A stretch of DNA of 64,000 nucleotides from CAWBRT01 sp963814745 (GTDB lineage Bacteria > Acidobacteriota > Terriglobia > Terriglobales > Acidobacteriaceae): positions 992,001-1,056,000 of the forward strand of contig CAWFEA010000004.1 of the NCBI GenBank assembly GCA_963814745.1, given 5' to 3'. Below, in pieces: positions 62,503 to 64,000 of this stretch (the stretch's first letter is position 1; every line of letters starts with the position of its first letter). The notes below the pieces were generated by a model. The model had not been told where the DNA came from. It saw only the letters and a list, made by a program, of their open reading frames with translations, and searched no databases. A program made the position numbers and the translations under genes.

Positions 62503-63205
62503 TCAACCGGGCGCGGTATCGATGGACACGCCCGGCCCCATGGTCGAACTCAGGGTGCAGCCCTTGATGTACTTGCCTTTGGCGGCCGCCGGCTTGGCTT
62601 TGACCACGCCGTGACCACCGTGCTCGCGTTCTCGACCAGCTTGTCGGGCTCAAACGAAATCTTGCCACCGGCACGTGCACCAGCGCGGTTTTGTCGGTGC
62701 GGAACTCGACCTTGCCGGCCTTCACTTCCTGCACGGCCTTGGCCATGTCGAAGGTAACAGTTCCGGTCTTGGGATTCGGCATCAGGCCGCGCGGACCAAG
62801 CACTTTCCCAGGCGGCCGACGGACTGCATCATGTCCGGGGTGGCGATCACGGCGTCGAAATCGGTCCAGTTTTCTTTCTGAATCTTCTCCACCATGTCTT
62901 CGCCGCCGACGATGTCGGCGCCGGCGGCTTCGGCTTCGCGCAGCTTTTTCGCCGCTGGCGATGACCAGCACCTTCTTTGACTTGCCGAGTCCGTGCGGCA
63001 GCACCACCGTGCCGCGCACCATCTGATCGGCGTGTTTCGGATCGACGCCCAGCCGCAGCGTCAGATCCACCGTCTCATCGAACTTGGCGAATTTCACCTT
63101 CTGCAGCAGTGAAACCGCGTCGTCGAGCGAGTAGGGACGCTCTTCCACAGCGGCGCGCGCCTTCTCAATATTCTTTCCTGAGCCTTTACTGTCCCACTTT
63201 TTCAC
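62503..63205 (-). CDS. rplA: 50S ribosomal protein L1 (several frameshifts)
   Basis: GTG 63205, preceded by GGGAGACC, starts a plausible N-terminus (KKWDSKGSGKNIEKARAAVEERPYSLDDAVSLL). KFDETVDLTLRLGVDPKHADQMVRGTVVLPHGLGK and LGPRGLMPNPKTGTVTFDMAKAVQEVKAGKVEFRTDKT follow. Between and after them the frame changes at least four times, and the end TLSSTMGPGVSIDTAPG is in another frame, stopping at 62503-62505. L1 binds 23S rRNA in the L1 stalk and can repress its own mRNA. It lies between rplK and rplJ as usual. Confidence 0.9.
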
Positions 63206-63334
63206 TCCTGGTCTCCCACCGCGCACGCCCTGACGTCTGGTCCCAGACAAGTCGCTCGGGGTGTGGCGTGAGCCGTGGTGTTGTCGACTTGCGGACCTGG
63301 CGCCGCAAGAAGTCTTTCTTCCGCCTGCCGCCGG

Positions 63335-63769
63335 CTAACCGGCGACGACGTCCAGCCCCATCGACCGGGCCGTGCCCTTGACGCTCTTAATCGCGGCGTC
63401 CAGCGAAGCCGCATTCAGGTCCGGCATCTTCTGCTTGGCGATATCTAGCACCTGCTTTTCCGTAACCTTGCCAACCTTGTCCTTGTTGGGAGTGCCCGAA
63501 CCCTTGGCGATGCCGGCGGCCCGCTTCAGCAGGATCGAAGCGGGCGGGGTCTTGGTGATGAAAGTAAAAGTGCGATCGCTATAAACCGTAACCACCACCG
63601 GAACGATCAGGCCTTCCAGTTCCTTGCTGCTGGTGCTGGCGTTGAACTGCTTGCAGAACTCCATGATGTTGATCTGCGCCTGGCCCGAGCGCGGGGCCAA
63701 CCGGCGGCGCCGGCGTGGCCTTGCCGGCCGCGATCTGCAATTTGACCGTCCTGTAACCCTCTTTGCCAT
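63335..63769 (-). CDS. rplK: 50S ribosomal protein L11 (two compensating frameshifts)
   Basis: GQAQINIMEFCKQFNASTSSKELEGLIVPVVVTVYSDRTFTFITKTPPAS and KSVKGTARSMGLDVVAG are clear L11. Residues 6-31 read as nonsense (RSNCRSRPARPRRRRR). In the next frame the same bases give YRTVKLQIAAGKATPAPPVGPALG, the correct L11 N-terminus. One base is missing near 63760 and one extra G is present near 63690. L11 forms the GTPase-associated centre with the 1070 region of 23S rRNA. ATG 63769 follows GAAAGG. Confidence 0.93.
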   Translation of the reverse strand: MAKRVTGRSNCRSRPARPRRRRRLAPRSGQAQINIMEFCKQFNASTSSKELEGLIVPVVVTVYSDRTFTFITKTPPASILLKRAAGIAKGSGTPNKDKVGKVTEKQVLDIAKQKMPDLNAASLDAAIKSVKGTARSMGLDVVAG

Positions 63770-63935
63770 AACAACCTTTCTTTTTCCGGTCCCGCCGCCT
63801 TGACCGTCTCCGGCGAGTTTGCTCGCCGATGCCTTCGGCAGCCCTGAGTCTAGGCTTTTCGGCTCAGGATGAAGCGCCACGGCCTTTCAGCCCGCGAAAT
63901 TCCAGGCGGCCGCAAAGAACCGTTTTCAACTTCGC

Positions 63936-64000
63936 TTAACTTACAATCTTCTCCACCTGCCCGAACTCCAATTCGACCGGAGTAGCGCGGCCGAAGATGG
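63936..64000 (-). CDS. nusG: Transcription termination/antitermination protein NusG, C-terminal end (partial)
   Basis: Only the last 20 codons are inside the window: SIFGRATPVELEFGQVEKIVS, then TAA at 63936-63938. This is the end of the KOW domain of NusG (F-G-R-x-TPVEL-F-x-QVEK). It sits directly upstream of rplK, the standard nusG-rplK order. The rest lies beyond the right edge. Confidence 0.9.
   Translation of the reverse strand, partial: IFGRATPVELEFGQVEKIVS

Overview
The window looks like chromosome of a GC-rich, Gram-negative-type bacterium, most likely an Acidobacteriota (Terriglobia-like) member. This is an inference from the two-membrane gene set (TonB/ExbB/ExbD, lipoprotein signal peptides, periplasmic foldases), the protein flavour, and the gene neighbourhoods. 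No rRNA or complete tRNA gene is present to confirm it.

Layout. (1) 1-8.4 kb is accessory DNA. It holds the 3' end of a type I methylase gene, an hsdS gene cut off by an IS630-family element, a TumE/TumA-like toxin-antitoxin pair, an IS5-family element, and a compact integrated element read leftwards (integrase, excisionase, HUH rolling-circle Rep, a Cys-rich unknown, a small membrane protein) that abuts a tRNA 3'-end-like sequence. It ends with an hsdR 3' remnant. (2) 8.4-18.4 kb holds isolated metabolic and envelope genes (a penicillin-binding transpeptidase, a ClC channel, a YbaK-type editing protein, an enolase-superfamily dehydratase paired with a DASS carrier) and a second scar with a tRNA-Ser half, an integrase tail and a dapA tail. 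(3) 18.5-22.1 kb is an ABC transporter whose ATPase carries an MgtE_N-like N-terminal domain. (4) 22.3-28.6 kb reads rightwards: a URO-D/MtaA-like methyltransferase, a small exported protein, a cupin, RidA, LarE, and a DsbA-like lipoprotein followed by a parvulin lipoprotein. (5) 28.6-39.6 kb reads leftwards: accC-accB; tonB-exbB-exbD-exbD-TPR lipoprotein ending in a good terminator; and tgt-yajC-secD-secF. (6) 39.7-51 kb holds housekeeping genes (HAD, thioesterase, rsmI, ligA, HIT, rpsA, a LysW-like zinc ribbon, rhomboid, YihY). (7) 51.3-64 kb is the core nusG-rplK-rplA-rplJ-rplL-rpoB-rpoC cluster, read leftwards.

Caution on sequence quality. Many genes that should be intact (secD, secF, rplA, rplJ, rplK, accC, the ABC genes, ybaK, the URO-D gene, the IS5 transposase) are broken by single-base indels, often in G/C runs, while rpoB, rpoC, rpsA and ligA read cleanly. 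Indel errors in parts of the assembly explain this better than real gene loss, so these genes are annotated as whole loci with frameshifts.

The least ordinary items are the int-xis-HUH Rep element with its Cys-rich cargo, the MgtE_N-ABC ATPase fusion, an eight-cysteine insertion in the RpoB N-terminus, a tRNA-Ser gene that stops exactly at its anticodon loop, and a LysW-like protein with a purely acidic tail.
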